From NCBI GenBank assembly GCA_964511575.1, contig CAZEFM010000007.1:9758-73757 (forward strand): DNA of 64,000 nucleotides, read 5' to 3'. This stretch comes from CALKHT01 sp964511575 (GTDB taxonomy: Bacteria; Planctomycetota; Phycisphaerae; Phycisphaerales; Phycisphaeraceae). The notes beneath the pieces were generated by a model. That model saw only the letters and a list, made by a program, of their open reading frames with translations, was not told the origin of the DNA and did not search any database. A program made the position numbers and the translations under genes. Below, piece after piece: positions 18,669-27,330 of the stretch (its first letter is position 1; each line of letters starts with the position of its first letter).

Positions 18669-19817
18669 TTATTCGTTTTCCCGATTGTTTGCGTTGCGGA
18701 CATGTTTGGGCCGTCGCAGCGTTGCCGCCATGCCGACGAGCAGCAGCGTGGCCGTCGTCGGCTCGGGCACGGCAAGCACGACGTGCTTGATCGTTTCCCG
18801 TCGATACGTGTAGACGATGTGCACCAGACCCTGAGAATCCTGGATCACCGCCGGATAGGAGAACTCCCCTGATGCGTTCTCCAGCTCGTACACTTCCTGC
18901 CAGTGGATGCCATCGTCCGACATGGACACGACCAGTCGACCGCGTCCCGAAGCGATGGGGTTGTGCACCAGCAGCAAGCGACCATCGGCAAGTGTTAATC
19001 CATCTATACCCGAGTTGTTGTGGATCAGGCCGGTGCCTGTGATGGGCGACCACGTCAGGCCGTCGTCGTGCGACCATGTCTGCATGATCTGGCCGGCGTT
19101 GTGGCTGCGCATGAGCACCTGAATGCGCCCATCCGGATGGATGAAGATGGTTGGCTGAATGACGCCCGGTTCCTGCGGCGTGCTGTTGATGAACGGGCCA
19201 ACGCTCCAGCTTTGCCCATCGTCTTCCGATCGGGCGAAGTGCACCTTCCAGCCGTTCGTTTCCGATGCCGAGCCGCTGAGGATCGTGCCGTCGGCGAGTC
19301 GCACGGGCTTGTTCTTGTCCGGGCCGACATAAACGACGCCGGGCGTCTTCACCAAATCGGTCGTGGTGATCGGGTCGGACCATGTCAGCCCGCCGTCGTG
19401 GGACACACGTTCTTCGCTCCACCATGTGCTGGGCGTCGGCCCCACCTTGTAATACAGACGCAGTTCATCCGGCTGCGTGTAAAACAGCACGGGATTCCAC
19501 GTGGGATACCGCGTGGTTGCATTCGCAATGCCATGCGCCACGCGCTGCGGCATCGACCAGCCCGAACCGGTGTTGCGGCTGAGATAGATCTCGACGTTGG
19601 GGTGGCCCTCATGCGGCCCGGCGTACCACGCCGCCACCAGACCGTCCGGCGTTTCCACGATCGTGGGCGCATGCGACTGGCCCCACATATGCTGCGGAAA
19701 GATGAACGCGCTGCTGCGTTCCTCAACGATCCAATCACCCAGGGTGATGCGCGGCGTGATCGCCAATACGATCGCGATGGCCATCGACCACCAGGTGCAC
19801 AGGTATTGCGGGTTCAT
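18669..19817 (-). CDS. PEP-CTERM-anchored sialidase-like protein
   Basis: 382 residues: a signal peptide (to about ITLGDW), then a six-bladed BNR propeller with Asp boxes SHDGGLTW, SEDDGQSW, SHDDGLTW and SDDGIHW, and a C-terminal sorting tail VPEPTTATLLLVGMAATLRR typical of PEP-CTERM (exosortase) substrates. The catalytic Arg triad cannot be assigned with certainty by eye. Start ATG 19817 has AGGA upstream. The protein is exported and probably processed at the membrane or surface. Co-location with a second sialidase-domain protein suggests both act on one glycan. Confidence 0.87.
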   Translation of the reverse strand: MNPQYLCTWWSMAIAIVLAITPRITLGDWIVEERSSAFIFPQHMWGQSHAPTIVETPDGLVAAWYAGPHEGHPNVEIYLSRNTGSGWSMPQRVAHGIANATTRYPTWNPVLFYTQPDELRLYYKVGPTPSTWWSEERVSHDGGLTWSDPITTTDLVKTPGVVYVGPDKNKPVRLADGTILSGSASETNGWKVHFARSEDDGQSWSVGPFINSTPQEPGVIQPTIFIHPDGRIQVLMRSHNAGQIMQTWSHDDGLTWSPITGTGLIHNNSGIDGLTLADGRLLLVHNPIASGRGRLVVSMSDDGIHWQEVYELENASGEFSYPAVIQDSQGLVHIVYTYRRETIKHVVLAVPEPTTATLLLVGMAATLRRPKHVRNANNRENE

Positions 19818-19937
19818 CAATAACGTCCTGGTGAACGGAAACAGGAACGCGACACGATGCGCGCGGCCGAGGGCGGTCTGCCATCGGCCCGGAAAGCGAG
19901 GTCACCCCGGTCGAGATGACCCCACCAGGCAGGCCCG

Positions 19938-20756
19938 TTATCGGGTGCGGCGACGCAGCGTCAGCAACGCTCCGCCGATCACCAGTGCCAGCGATGCGGG
20001 TTCGGGAACAATGCCCGACACGGCTTCGGCATAGGTGGTGGTGATGCGAATTTCATCCACACCCCAATCGATGTTGCTGCCGCCACGGATCGCGATCGTG
20101 CTGATGCCCTCCGCGAGGGGGAAGGTGCGGTCGATGTCCCAGACGATCGGCTCGCTCTGGCTCACGACCTGCGCGGGGTTGAGAAAGCTGAGTCTGAGTC
20201 GGTCGTTGCCCTCGGACACATCGAGGCGACCCAGGACGAAATAGGTAATGCCGTTCGAGAGCAGCGATGCGAAGGTGCAGGGGTTTTCCGTGCCGACGCA
20301 GGCGCGCAGGTTGTTGTCGCTGCCCACGCCGATGTCGATTCGGGCATGGCCGTTGTTGTTGATGGGTTGGAGTTGCAGGCCGCTCATGAACGCCGATCCG
20401 CTGGTTTGTGGATGCTGCGAGCGCTGCATGAGGAAGCTGAAGTAGTAGGTACCTTCCGCTTCGTTGTCGATGGTCAGGCTGAGGTCGCGATTGGCGACGC
20501 CGGCACCGGATTTTCCTGCGCTGCCGCCGGTGGTGGGGCTGGTCACGCCCGCGGGATAGGACAGACTGCTGCCGTCGACGGACACATCGGGGTTCGTGAC
20601 CCACCCACTGGCGAAACCGACGCCACCGTTGCCGCCGTTCAGCGAGCCCGGCGCATAGTCGAACCCTTCATAAACCAGGATGTCGCCGTATGCCGTGGTG
20701 GCAAGACCCAGGCTGGCGGCAGCGGCGAATGCGAGCGAAAGACGAGACAGTTGCAT
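19938..20756 (-). CDS. PEP-CTERM secreted protein, function unknown
   Basis: 272 residues with a signal peptide (MQLSRLSLAFAAAASLGLATTAYG) and a PEP-CTERM tail (VPEPASLALVIGGALLTLRRRTR). The body is Gly/Ser/Asn-rich and predicted beta-rich, beginning ILVYEGFDYAPGSLNGGNGG, a pattern common in PEP-CTERM proteins with a concanavalin-like fold. No catalytic motif is visible. Start ATG 20756 follows GAGGAGG. It is first in the minus arm of the sugar island, 120 bases ahead of the sialidase gene. It may be a glycan-binding or matrix protein. Confidence 0.8.
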   Translation of the reverse strand: MQLSRLSLAFAAAASLGLATTAYGDILVYEGFDYAPGSLNGGNGGVGFASGWVTNPDVSVDGSSLSYPAGVTSPTTGGSAGKSGAGVANRDLSLTIDNEAEGTYYFSFLMQRSQHPQTSGSAFMSGLQLQPINNNGHARIDIGVGSDNNLRACVGTENPCTFASLLSNGITYFVLGRLDVSEGNDRLRLSFLNPAQVVSQSEPIVWDIDRTFPLAEGISTIAIRGGSNIDWGVDEIRITTTYAEAVSGIVPEPASLALVIGGALLTLRRRTR

Positions 20757-21112
20757 GGTAAGCCTCCTCGATGAAGTGAAAGATTGGACCTTTGTCGACG
20801 ATGGATTGCGTGTGAAAGCGTGCGACTCCGGACCGTAACGTTGACGACGACGATCTCTCTCTTCCGGTCAGCACAGACGAACGGGTTTGCTCCTTTCCAT
20901 GAACGTGACAGGGGACTCCATTGAGAGGCGCAGCGATCGCGCTACGCTTGTTTTGCATCTTGATGACGCTGCCGGCCACAGGCACACCGACAACGTCGGC
21001 CTTCGCGGTCGCCTTGAAGTCGACACACGAACGCGCCGTCACGCCAGAACCACAATGTCAACCAATCAACGGCGTGCAGACGTGGCACGCCGCACCGAAA
21101 CCTGATCAGAAC
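20757..21112. other. 356-base intergenic region between GntR (minus) and the PEP-CTERM gene
   Basis: No gene seen. It must hold the promoter for the minus arm of the sugar island. The only clear structure is the hairpin at 21071-21091. A TTGACA on the minus strand near 21055 has no good -10 partner. Confidence 0.35.
21071..21091 (-). terminator. possible terminator hairpin downstream of GntR
   Basis: GGCGTGC and GCACGCC form a perfect 7-bp stem with a 7-base loop, 21 bases past the GntR stop codon. On the minus strand it is followed by moderately T-rich sequence but no clean T run, so it is a weak candidate. Confidence 0.4.
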
Positions 21113-21868
21113 TTATGAAGAAGACGAAACGCGTACACCACCACCCACATCCCCATGCATCCAGTGCGCTTCCAACTGCATGCGATCGTATGCACTGATG
21201 GTCAGGTACTGACCATGACGGATGTGCCTGGCGAGCCAGTCGCGTGCGGCCGCGCCATCGCGCCGCGCCATCGCGTTGTAGATCCGCCGATGGAAACAGT
21301 ACGTGTTGACCACGGTGGAAAGATTGAAGCCGTGCCGATACGTGCTGAAGATGCGCTCCAGCGCGTGGCAGTCCGCCATCACCTTTTCCAGTCGGCGATT
21401 GTTGACCGCCCGGAGAATCAGCATGTGGAAAGCGTAATCCGACTGGTGGAACTGATCGAGCATCTGGGCGGGCATCTCATCCTCGCCCGAGTCGCGAAGC
21501 TGGTATGCCAGTCGCCGCATCGCCTCCACGTAGCCACGCATCTGCTGCAAATGGGCGTCGCTGATGCGTTCGGCGGCGCGTTCGGCGGCGAAGGGCTCCA
21601 CGCATTCACGCAGTTCGTACAGCTCGATCGCTTCGCGTCGGCCCAGACGACGCACCACCGCGCCCAGGCGGGGTACCAGCTCCACAAAACCCTCGCTGGC
21701 GAGTTTGCCCATCGCTTCGCGCACCGGCGTCGTGCTGATGCCCAGCTCCGCGCCGAGCTTCTTGTAGTCCAGCCGTGCCCCGGACCCGTATTCCCCGGAA
21801 ACGAGACGGGCCCGCACATGCTGGTAGACACGATCGGGCAGCGATAGTTCCAACTCTGCGGTCTCCAC
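21113..21868 (-). CDS. GntR-family transcriptional regulator, FCD subfamily (A)
   Basis: About 251 residues. The winged helix is LPDRVYQHVRARLVSGEYGSG..LGAELGISTTPVREAMGKLASEGFVELVPRLGAVV. The FCD ligand-binding domain follows with LYELRECVEPFAAERAA and the His/Asp-rich metal-type positions (DYAFHMLIL, HRRIYNAM, HIRHGQYL). The start is uncertain: GTG at 21868 or 21874 fits the family length. The open frame reaches 22000, but that part is non-coding-looking and holds a promoter (21898-21927). It is divergent from a second FCD regulator. Together they probably control the island in response to a sugar-acid intermediate. Confidence 0.85.
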   Translation of the reverse strand: METAELELSLPDRVYQHVRARLVSGEYGSGARLDYKKLGAELGISTTPVREAMGKLASEGFVELVPRLGAVVRRLGRREAIELYELRECVEPFAAERAAERISDAHLQQMRGYVEAMRRLAYQLRDSGEDEMPAQMLDQFHQSDYAFHMLILRAVNNRRLEKVMADCHALERIFSTYRHGFNLSTVVNTYCFHRRIYNAMARRDGAAARDWLARHIRHGQYLTISAYDRMQLEAHWMHGDVGGGVRVSSSS

Positions 21869-21897
21869 GTGCACCCGAATATACTCAGGTGCATGCA

Positions 21898-21927
21898 AGC
21901 TTACCGAGCTTGCCCAATGCCTGTCAA
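21898..21927 (-). promoter_or_regulatory. sigma70-like promoter of GntR regulator A
   Basis: A perfect -35 TTGACA (21922-21927, minus strand), an 18-base spacer and -10 TAAGCT (21898-21903). It would give a leader of roughly 20 bases to the proposed GTG start. Confidence 0.55.
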
Positions 21928-21973
21928 TGGGAATTTTTCGTTGGCATCCGCCCAACGAGCGTACGGGAGCGTC

Positions 21974-22010
21974 GTGAATATTGTAAAAACTGATAATCAC
22001 AATATTTGTG
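21974..22010. promoter_or_regulatory. paired ACAATATT operator-like sites
   Basis: AATATTGT (21977-21984) and ACAATATT (21999-22006) are inverted copies. The second sits inside the palindrome CACAA-TAT-TTGTG (21998-22010), and the first is a partial version (GTGAATATTGT). Their centres are about 24 bases apart, roughly two helical turns. They lie between the two divergent GntR genes, in AT-rich DNA. Confidence 0.5.
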
Positions 22011-22064
22011 ACAAACGAAAAAAACGTATTGATCTTGCCGATACCAGCTGTTATGCTGCGTAAC

Positions 22065-22084
22065 GCATCTGGAATACCAGATGC
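22065..22084. promoter_or_regulatory. perfect 20-base palindrome, probable GntR/FCD operator
   Basis: GCATCTGGAATACCAGATGC: 8-bp arms around AATA. The core TGGTATTCCA (other strand) fits the TGGTATACCA-like pattern bound by several FCD regulators. It lies just upstream of regulator B, placed for autoregulation. Confidence 0.6.
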
Positions 22085-22128
22085 GCTTGATTGGTGCTGA
22101 AAGAGACTCCGATGCGGAACCGCAACGC

Positions 22129-22911
22129 ATGAATACTGCCACGGGCGACTTGGCGCAACGCGCTTACGACTACATCCACGATGCCATCATCAGCGGGGCG
22201 CTGCCCGGCGGGAGCGTCGTGTCCGAGGCCCGGCTCGCCAGGGAGTTGGGCATCAGTCGTACACCGGTGGGCAAGGCGATCCGCCTGCTCGCCGCCGAGG
22301 GGTTGCTCGAACAGATTCCGCGTTTCGGCACGATCGTGCGGGGCATGGATCGGCGCGACATGCTCGAGTTGTATGAACTGCGCGAGGCTTTGGAGAGCTA
22401 TGCCGCCGGTCAGGCCGCCCGCCGTATCCACGAACGGCAGCTCGCCAAGCTGCAGGCTTACTGTCGCGTTCTGCTCATGCTCGCCGATGAGGTGCGCCAG
22501 TCGGGTGCCGCGGAGCTGTCCGCCGAGCAGTTGCAGCGTTTTCTCGCCGCCGACTTCGCCTTTCACACGCTCATCATTCAGGCATCGGGCAATCGCCGCA
22601 TCATGCAGCAGGTGAAGCAGTCCCGCTCCATCGCGCGCATCTTTGAAACGCGTCGTCAGCGGCACGACCTGATCACGGTGGAGAACACGCAGCATCATCA
22701 TTACGCGATTCTCGATGCGCTGCGGCGGGGCGATCGCACCGCCTCGCACGATGCCATGAGTCGACACATCGAAGCCAGCCGGGAGGAAACCATGCGCCAG
22801 TTCGACTTGGCGCGCGACGGTCTGGGCGCGGAAGGCGATGTGGCCGCGCAGTTGCCTCTCGATCTGGCGAAGGAACTCGAACGCATCGAACGCGACAACT
22901 TCGGCGGATAG
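22129..22911 (+). CDS. GntR-family transcriptional regulator, FCD subfamily (B)
   Basis: About 260 residues. The winged helix is LAQRAYDYIHDAIISGALPGGSVVSEARLARELGISRTPVGKAIRLLAAEGLLEQIPRFGTIV. The FCD domain has LYELREALESYAAGQAA, DFAFHTLIIQ, HYAILDAL and MSRHIEASREE. The start at ATG 22129 is preferred because the protein then begins like other members; ATG 22081 would overlap the palindrome at 22065-22084. It differs clearly from regulator A, so they are not a recent duplicate. It reads towards the transporter-aldolase genes, 92 bases ahead of the SSS gene. Confidence 0.86.
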   Translation: MNTATGDLAQRAYDYIHDAIISGALPGGSVVSEARLARELGISRTPVGKAIRLLAAEGLLEQIPRFGTIVRGMDRRDMLELYELREALESYAAGQAARRIHERQLAKLQAYCRVLLMLADEVRQSGAAELSAEQLQRFLAADFAFHTLIIQASGNRRIMQQVKQSRSIARIFETRRQRHDLITVENTQHHHYAILDALRRGDRTASHDAMSRHIEASREETMRQFDLARDGLGAEGDVAAQLPLDLAKELERIERDNFGG

Positions 22912-23003
22912 CTCAAGCGAAGGATGCGATGGGGGACGCTCGGGCTTTCCCGTCGCCTTACGTATGCCGTTGACCTTATAGCGGCCAGGCCGCGGTGGCA
23001 CGG

Positions 23004-24632
23004 ATGAACACGCACTTCATGCTTCTGGACTGGGTCGTGCTGGGCGTCTATTTCGCCGCCACCATGGCGATCGGGTTCTGCTTCTATCGCAAAAGTCGCA
23101 CGGCCGACGCCTTCACCGTCGCGGGACGCTCGCTGCCCGGCTGGGTGTGCGGCCTGTCCATCTTCGCCACCTATCTCAGCAGCATCAGTTTCCTCGCGCT
23201 GCCCGGTGCGGCGTTCGCCACCAACTGGAACGGCTTCGTCTTCAGCCTGTCGCTGCCGATCGCCACGATCATCGCCGTGCGATGGTTCATGCCGTTCTAT
23301 CGCAGCAGCGGCGAGGTGTCGGCCTACGCGCATCTGGAAAAGCGGTTCGGCCCGTGGGCGCGGTTCTATGCCGGCAGTTGCTACCTGCTGACCCAGATCG
23401 CACGCATGGGCATGGTCATGTATCTCATGGCGCTGCCCATCAGCGTTCTGATCGGCTGGGACATCCGCGCGGTGATCCTCATCACCGGCGTCTCGGTCAC
23501 CGTGTACGCCTTTGTGGGCGGGGTTGTCGCCGTCATCTGGAACGATGCCCTGCAGGCGGTCATCCTCATCGTGGGCGCACTGGCGTGCGTGGTGGTGATG
23601 CTGCTGGACATGCCCGAAGGACCGGGTCAGGTCTTCACCATTGCGCAAAGCAACGACAAGTTCTCCCTCGGCAGTTTCGATGTGTCGCTGGTCCAAAGCA
23701 CGTTCTGGCTCGTGCTGCTCTATGGCGTGACGATGAACCTGCAGAACTTCGGCATCGACCAGAGCTACGTGCAGCGCTACATCGCTTCACGCTCCGATCG
23801 CGAAGCACGCAAAAGCGTCTGGCTGGGCGGCATGCTGTACGTGCCCGTTTCCGCGATGTTCTTTTTCATCGGCACGTGTCTGTTCGCCTACTACAGCACG
23901 CATCCGGAGGATCTGACTGAGGTGCGACAGCACAAAGCGGCGCAGGTGCTCACCGATGCGGGTGTGAGCGCGGACGATCCGCAGTATGCGACGCTGCTTG
24001 ACGAACGTGCCGCCGCCATCACCGATGCGCAGCTCGGCGATGCGGTCTTTCCGCACTTTATCGGCAAGAAGCTGCCCGTGGGGGTGACGGGGCTACTCAT
24101 CGCGGCGGTCTTTTCCGCCGGCATGAGTACCGTGTCCACGTCGCTCAATTCCTCGGCCACGCTGCTGCTGACCGACTGGTACAAGCGGCTCTTTGTGCGC
24201 GATCCCGGTGAGCAGCACCAGATGTTCGTGCTGCATGCCTGTACCGTGGCGCTGGGCATCATCGGCACCGCGCTTGCACTTGTCCTGGTGCGCTACACGC
24301 AGGGGGCCTTGGATATGTGGTGGACGCTTTCGGGCATCTTCGCCGGCGGCATGGTCGGGCTGTTCCTGCTCGGTCTCATCTCCCGACGCGCCACCAGCAC
24401 CACCGGGCTCGTCGCCGTCATCAGCGGGGTTGCGCTCATCACGTGGATGACGCTGTCCAGAAGCGCGTACTGGCCGCGGGCGCTTGAAACGCTGCGCAAC
24501 CCGCTGCACGCCCACGCCACCGTCATCATCGGCACCATCACCATTCTCGTGGTGGGGTTCGCCATCAGTGCCAGTCTGCCGCGACGTGCGGCCCATGTCG
24601 TTCCCCGGGAGAAGGAAGGAGTTCGTTTATGA
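23004..24632 (+). CDS. Sodium:solute symporter (SSS) family transporter
   Basis: 542 residues with about 13 membrane segments. Family features include YRKSRTADAFTVAGRSLPGWVCGLSIFATYLSSISFLALPG (SSS motif region), the sodium-site-like SAGMSTVSTSLNSSATLLLTDWYKRL, and YGVTMNLQNFGIDQSYVQRYIASRS. ATG 23004 is chosen over GTG 22995; neither has a good ribosome site. It ends with a four-base ATGA overlap with the aldolase gene, so both are translated together. It probably imports the sugar acid or glycan monomer handled by the island. NanT-like sialic acid, sugar and pantothenate transporters all belong here, so the substrate is open. Confidence 0.92.
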   Translation: MNTHFMLLDWVVLGVYFAATMAIGFCFYRKSRTADAFTVAGRSLPGWVCGLSIFATYLSSISFLALPGAAFATNWNGFVFSLSLPIATIIAVRWFMPFYRSSGEVSAYAHLEKRFGPWARFYAGSCYLLTQIARMGMVMYLMALPISVLIGWDIRAVILITGVSVTVYAFVGGVVAVIWNDALQAVILIVGALACVVVMLLDMPEGPGQVFTIAQSNDKFSLGSFDVSLVQSTFWLVLLYGVTMNLQNFGIDQSYVQRYIASRSDREARKSVWLGGMLYVPVSAMFFFIGTCLFAYYSTHPEDLTEVRQHKAAQVLTDAGVSADDPQYATLLDERAAAITDAQLGDAVFPHFIGKKLPVGVTGLLIAAVFSAGMSTVSTSLNSSATLLLTDWYKRLFVRDPGEQHQMFVLHACTVALGIIGTALALVLVRYTQGALDMWWTLSGIFAGGMVGLFLLGLISRRATSTTGLVAVISGVALITWMTLSRSAYWPRALETLRNPLHAHATVIIGTITILVVGFAISASLPRRAAHVVPREKEGVRL

Positions 24633-25585
24633 GCATCACGTTCGGGCAACCGCTGTGTGGCATCGTTCCACCGCTGCTGACGCCGCTGGGCGACAACGAT
24701 CAGCTCGACGTTGCCGCGCTGGAAATGCTGATCGAGCACATGCTCGGCGCGGGGGTGCATGGCCTGTTTGTGCTGGGCACGACCGGCGAGGCGCTGAACC
24801 TGAGCGAATCGCTTCGCCGTGAAATGGTGCAACACACCTGCCGCATCGTTGCGGGGCGGGTGCCGGTGCTGGTGGGAATCACGGCGACGGCGTTGAGCGA
24901 TGCCGCACGCTTCGCCCATCATGCCGCGGATGCCGGCGCTGATGTTCTGGTTACCGCCACGCCCAGTTATTACCGGCTGAATCAGCAGGAGCTGATGCAG
25001 TACATCGAACACCTGCTGCCGCAGTTGCCGCTGCCGCTGATGCTCTACAACATTCCGCAGCTCACCGGGTTGGCGTTCACACCCGCCACCGTCGATCAAC
25101 TCATCCACCGCGAACGCATCATCGGCATCAAGGACAGCTCCGGCGATATGTGCGCTGTTCACGAGCTTCTCAAAGTCGCGCGGCAGCGCCACGACTTTTC
25201 CGTGCTGATGGGCAACGACATGCTGCTGGGCGAGGCGGTGCTGATGGGGTGCCACGGTGGCGTGACGGGCGGGGCGAACATCGACCCGGCAACCTTCGTG
25301 GCGATGTACGATGCGGCACGGCAGGGCGACCTTCCCGCTGTTCGCACGCTGCAGCGTCGCATTGAAACGCTCAACCCGCTCTTTCAGGTGGGGCAGGGCG
25401 CTTCGGCGAACATCGCGGCGCTGAAGTGTGCCGGACGCATGCTGGGTTTGTGCCGGGAAGTGCTCGCGCCGCCGTTCCTCCCACTCAACAAAACGCAACA
25501 GGAAAGGATCGGCGCGATCCTCGATTCGCTCGATCTGCGAGCACCCAAACGGCAAAGCGCATCGGCGGTGCGGTCGGCCATCTGA
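24629..25585 (+). CDS. DapA/NanA-family class I aldolase or dehydratase
   Basis: 318 residues, a TIM barrel of the dihydrodipicolinate synthase / N-acetylneuraminate lyase family. GTTGE (50-54) is the carboxylate-binding loop. Y140 (MLYNIPQLTG) and K168 (GIKDSSGD) are the catalytic Tyr and Schiff-base Lys. Start ATG 24629 overlaps the transporter stop, with AAGGAAGGAG upstream. Lysine-biosynthesis context is absent; coupling to an SSS transporter and GntR regulators points to a catabolic lyase for a 2-keto-3-deoxy acid or sialic-acid-like compound. Confidence 0.9.
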   Translation: MSITFGQPLCGIVPPLLTPLGDNDQLDVAALEMLIEHMLGAGVHGLFVLGTTGEALNLSESLRREMVQHTCRIVAGRVPVLVGITATALSDAARFAHHAADAGADVLVTATPSYYRLNQQELMQYIEHLLPQLPLPLMLYNIPQLTGLAFTPATVDQLIHRERIIGIKDSSGDMCAVHELLKVARQRHDFSVLMGNDMLLGEAVLMGCHGGVTGGANIDPATFVAMYDAARQGDLPAVRTLQRRIETLNPLFQVGQGASANIAALKCAGRMLGLCREVLAPPFLPLNKTQQERIGAILDSLDLRAPKRQSASAVRSAI

Positions 25586-25627
25586 TACCATCCGTACCGC
25601 TCCAACCTTTCACGGGGAGCTACAAGG

Positions 25628-27031
25628 GTGAATCCAGCAGCACGCGCCCTGGGCGTGGTCGCTTTGACGGGTTGTTCAGCAGTGCCAACCACCGGTGAAA
25701 CATGCGACTGGTCGCAGGCATCGCCCGATGTCACGATCGAACGGCAGATCACCCATCAGCCCCACGGCCACATTCTCACCAACACGCAGGTATGGACGCC
25801 CGACAGCCAATGGATCGTGTACGACCAGCGATCCGACGTTGCCGGCAGCCAGTTCGACAGCACCGTCATCGAACGTGTCCACGTCCACACCGGCGAGGTG
25901 CAGACGCTCTACCGCGCTGCAAACGGCGCGCATTGTGGCGTCGTCACCTGCAGCCCCGTCGCCAACCGTATCGCCTTCATTCACGGGCCCGAACACCCGA
26001 CCGCCGACTGGCAGTATGCCGCGCACCATCGCCGGGGCGTCTTTGTCGACATTGATCAACCGATGGTTGCCCGGACGATCGATGCCCGTGATCTGGTGCC
26101 GCCGTTCACGCCCGGCGCGCTGCGTGGCGGAACGCACGTCCACGTCTTCAGCGGCGATGGCCAGTGGATCAGCTTCACCTATGAAGATCACGTGCTGGCC
26201 GCCGCGTCCGACGACGGCGGGGCGGAACCGAACCAGCGTAACATCGGCGTCAGCGTGCCGAGGGGGCCGGTCACGGTGGGGTGCGGGCACGGGCGCAACC
26301 ACGATGGCCTTTACTTCACCGTGCTGGTCACACGCACCGTGGCGAATCCCCGGCCGGGCTCGGACGAGATCAGCAAGGCATATGAGGACGCATGGGTGGG
26401 CGTTGATGGTTACGTGAAGCCGGATGGCACGCGACAACGCCGGGCGCTGGCGTTTCAGGGGGATGTGGTCACGTCGACGGGCACGACGATCGCCGAGGTG
26501 TTCATCGTCGATATTCCGGAGGATGTGACGGTGGTGGGGGATGCGGGGCCGCTCGAGGGAACCGCCACGACGATGCCGCGTCCGCCGCGGGGCACCGTGC
26601 AGCGTCGGCTCACCTTCACCGCGGATCGCAGGCACCCGGGCATTCAGGGGCCGCGCCACTGGCTGCGCAGCTCGCCCGACGGCTCCGCCATCGCCTTCCT
26701 CATGAAGGATGAGGCGGGCATCGTGCAGTTGTGGACCGTGTCACCCCACGGCGGCGAACCGCGACAGGTCACCCGCAATCCGTGGGACGTCGCCTCGGCG
26801 TTCACCTGGAGCCCGTGCGGACGCTACATCGCCCACATCATGGACCGCAGCGTCTTCGTCACCGAAGTCGCCACCGGCCGCAGCATCCGCGTCACCCGCC
26901 GCACCGCCCCCGCTATCTCCCCCCGCCCCGAAGCGTGCGTCTTCAGCCCCGACGGCCGATCCATCGCGTACATCCGGACGGTGGAAGAGCAGAATCAGGT
27001 GTTTGTGGTGGAGGTAGGGCCAAGGGCCTGA
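25628..27031 (+). CDS. yidR: YidR-like (DUF3748) beta-propeller protein with a lipobox
   Basis: 467 residues. Whole-length similarity to E. coli YidR is recognisable: HILTNTQVWTPDSQWIVYDQRS, TIERVHVHTGEVQTLYRAANGAHCGVVT, ALRGGTHVHVFSGDGQWISFTYEDHV, PPRGTVQRRLTFT and IAFLMKDEAGIVQLWTVSPHGGEPRQ. Repeated TolB/WD40-like blades are evident. Unlike YidR as I recall it, this copy starts at GTG 25628 behind GGGGAG...AAGG and has a short hydrophobic leader ending LTGC (C16), so it may be a lipoprotein. YidR itself is uncharacterised; in E. coli it lies near the galactonate (dgo) genes, which fits a sugar-acid theme. It is 42 bases after the aldolase. Confidence 0.85.
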   Translation: MNPAARALGVVALTGCSAVPTTGETCDWSQASPDVTIERQITHQPHGHILTNTQVWTPDSQWIVYDQRSDVAGSQFDSTVIERVHVHTGEVQTLYRAANGAHCGVVTCSPVANRIAFIHGPEHPTADWQYAAHHRRGVFVDIDQPMVARTIDARDLVPPFTPGALRGGTHVHVFSGDGQWISFTYEDHVLAAASDDGGAEPNQRNIGVSVPRGPVTVGCGHGRNHDGLYFTVLVTRTVANPRPGSDEISKAYEDAWVGVDGYVKPDGTRQRRALAFQGDVVTSTGTTIAEVFIVDIPEDVTVVGDAGPLEGTATTMPRPPRGTVQRRLTFTADRRHPGIQGPRHWLRSSPDGSAIAFLMKDEAGIVQLWTVSPHGGEPRQVTRNPWDVASAFTWSPCGRYIAHIMDRSVFVTEVATGRSIRVTRRTAPAISPRPEACVFSPDGRSIAYIRTVEEQNQVFVVEVGPRA

Positions 27032-27046
27032 GATTGGGGCGTGGGG

Positions 27047-27074
27047 TTGTCTTCGGAAAGTGGTTTGGTATAAT
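27047..27074 (+). promoter_or_regulatory. strong sigma70-like promoter with no close gene
   Basis: -35 TTGTCT (27047-27052), a 16-base spacer and a perfect -10 TATAAT (27069-27074). The next plus-strand start is about 430 bases downstream (27512), so it drives either a long repeat-rich leader or an unannotated RNA. Confidence 0.55.
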
Positions 27075-27098
27075 TTAGGGTGTCGGTGCTTTGTCGGA

Positions 27099-27237
27099 CG
27101 GAGGAGGAGGACGGAGGACGGAGGACATAGGACACTAACACCCTATCCTGTCTGCACTTGCATCATATTTGCAATCCGAAATCCGCAAATCCGCAATTCA
27201 AAAGACCATGTCGTCTTTGTCGTGGGGGTGACATCGC
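27099..27237. repeat. word-repeat tracts GGAGGAC and ATCCGCAA
   Basis: GACGGAGGACGGAGGACATAGG-like repeats (27099-27131), then the period-8 to 10 run GCAATCCGAAATCCGCAAATCC (27171-27199). A 22-base segment at 27216-27237 follows; on the minus strand it begins GCGATGTCACCCCCACGA and matches 63761-63782 exactly. Confidence 0.65.
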
Positions 27238-27330
27238 GAAAAATTGATCGAAGTAGCTTGAATTACTATTCTTACGACAAATCGACCGAGGTCGGCCCCC
27301 ATGCGACACGACATTCTTCCAATGGACCGC

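Noticed and set aside
21869..22000. Extended N terminus of GntR regulator A
   Set aside because: It would translate through a TTGACA promoter and operator-like repeats; family members start near the proposed GTG.
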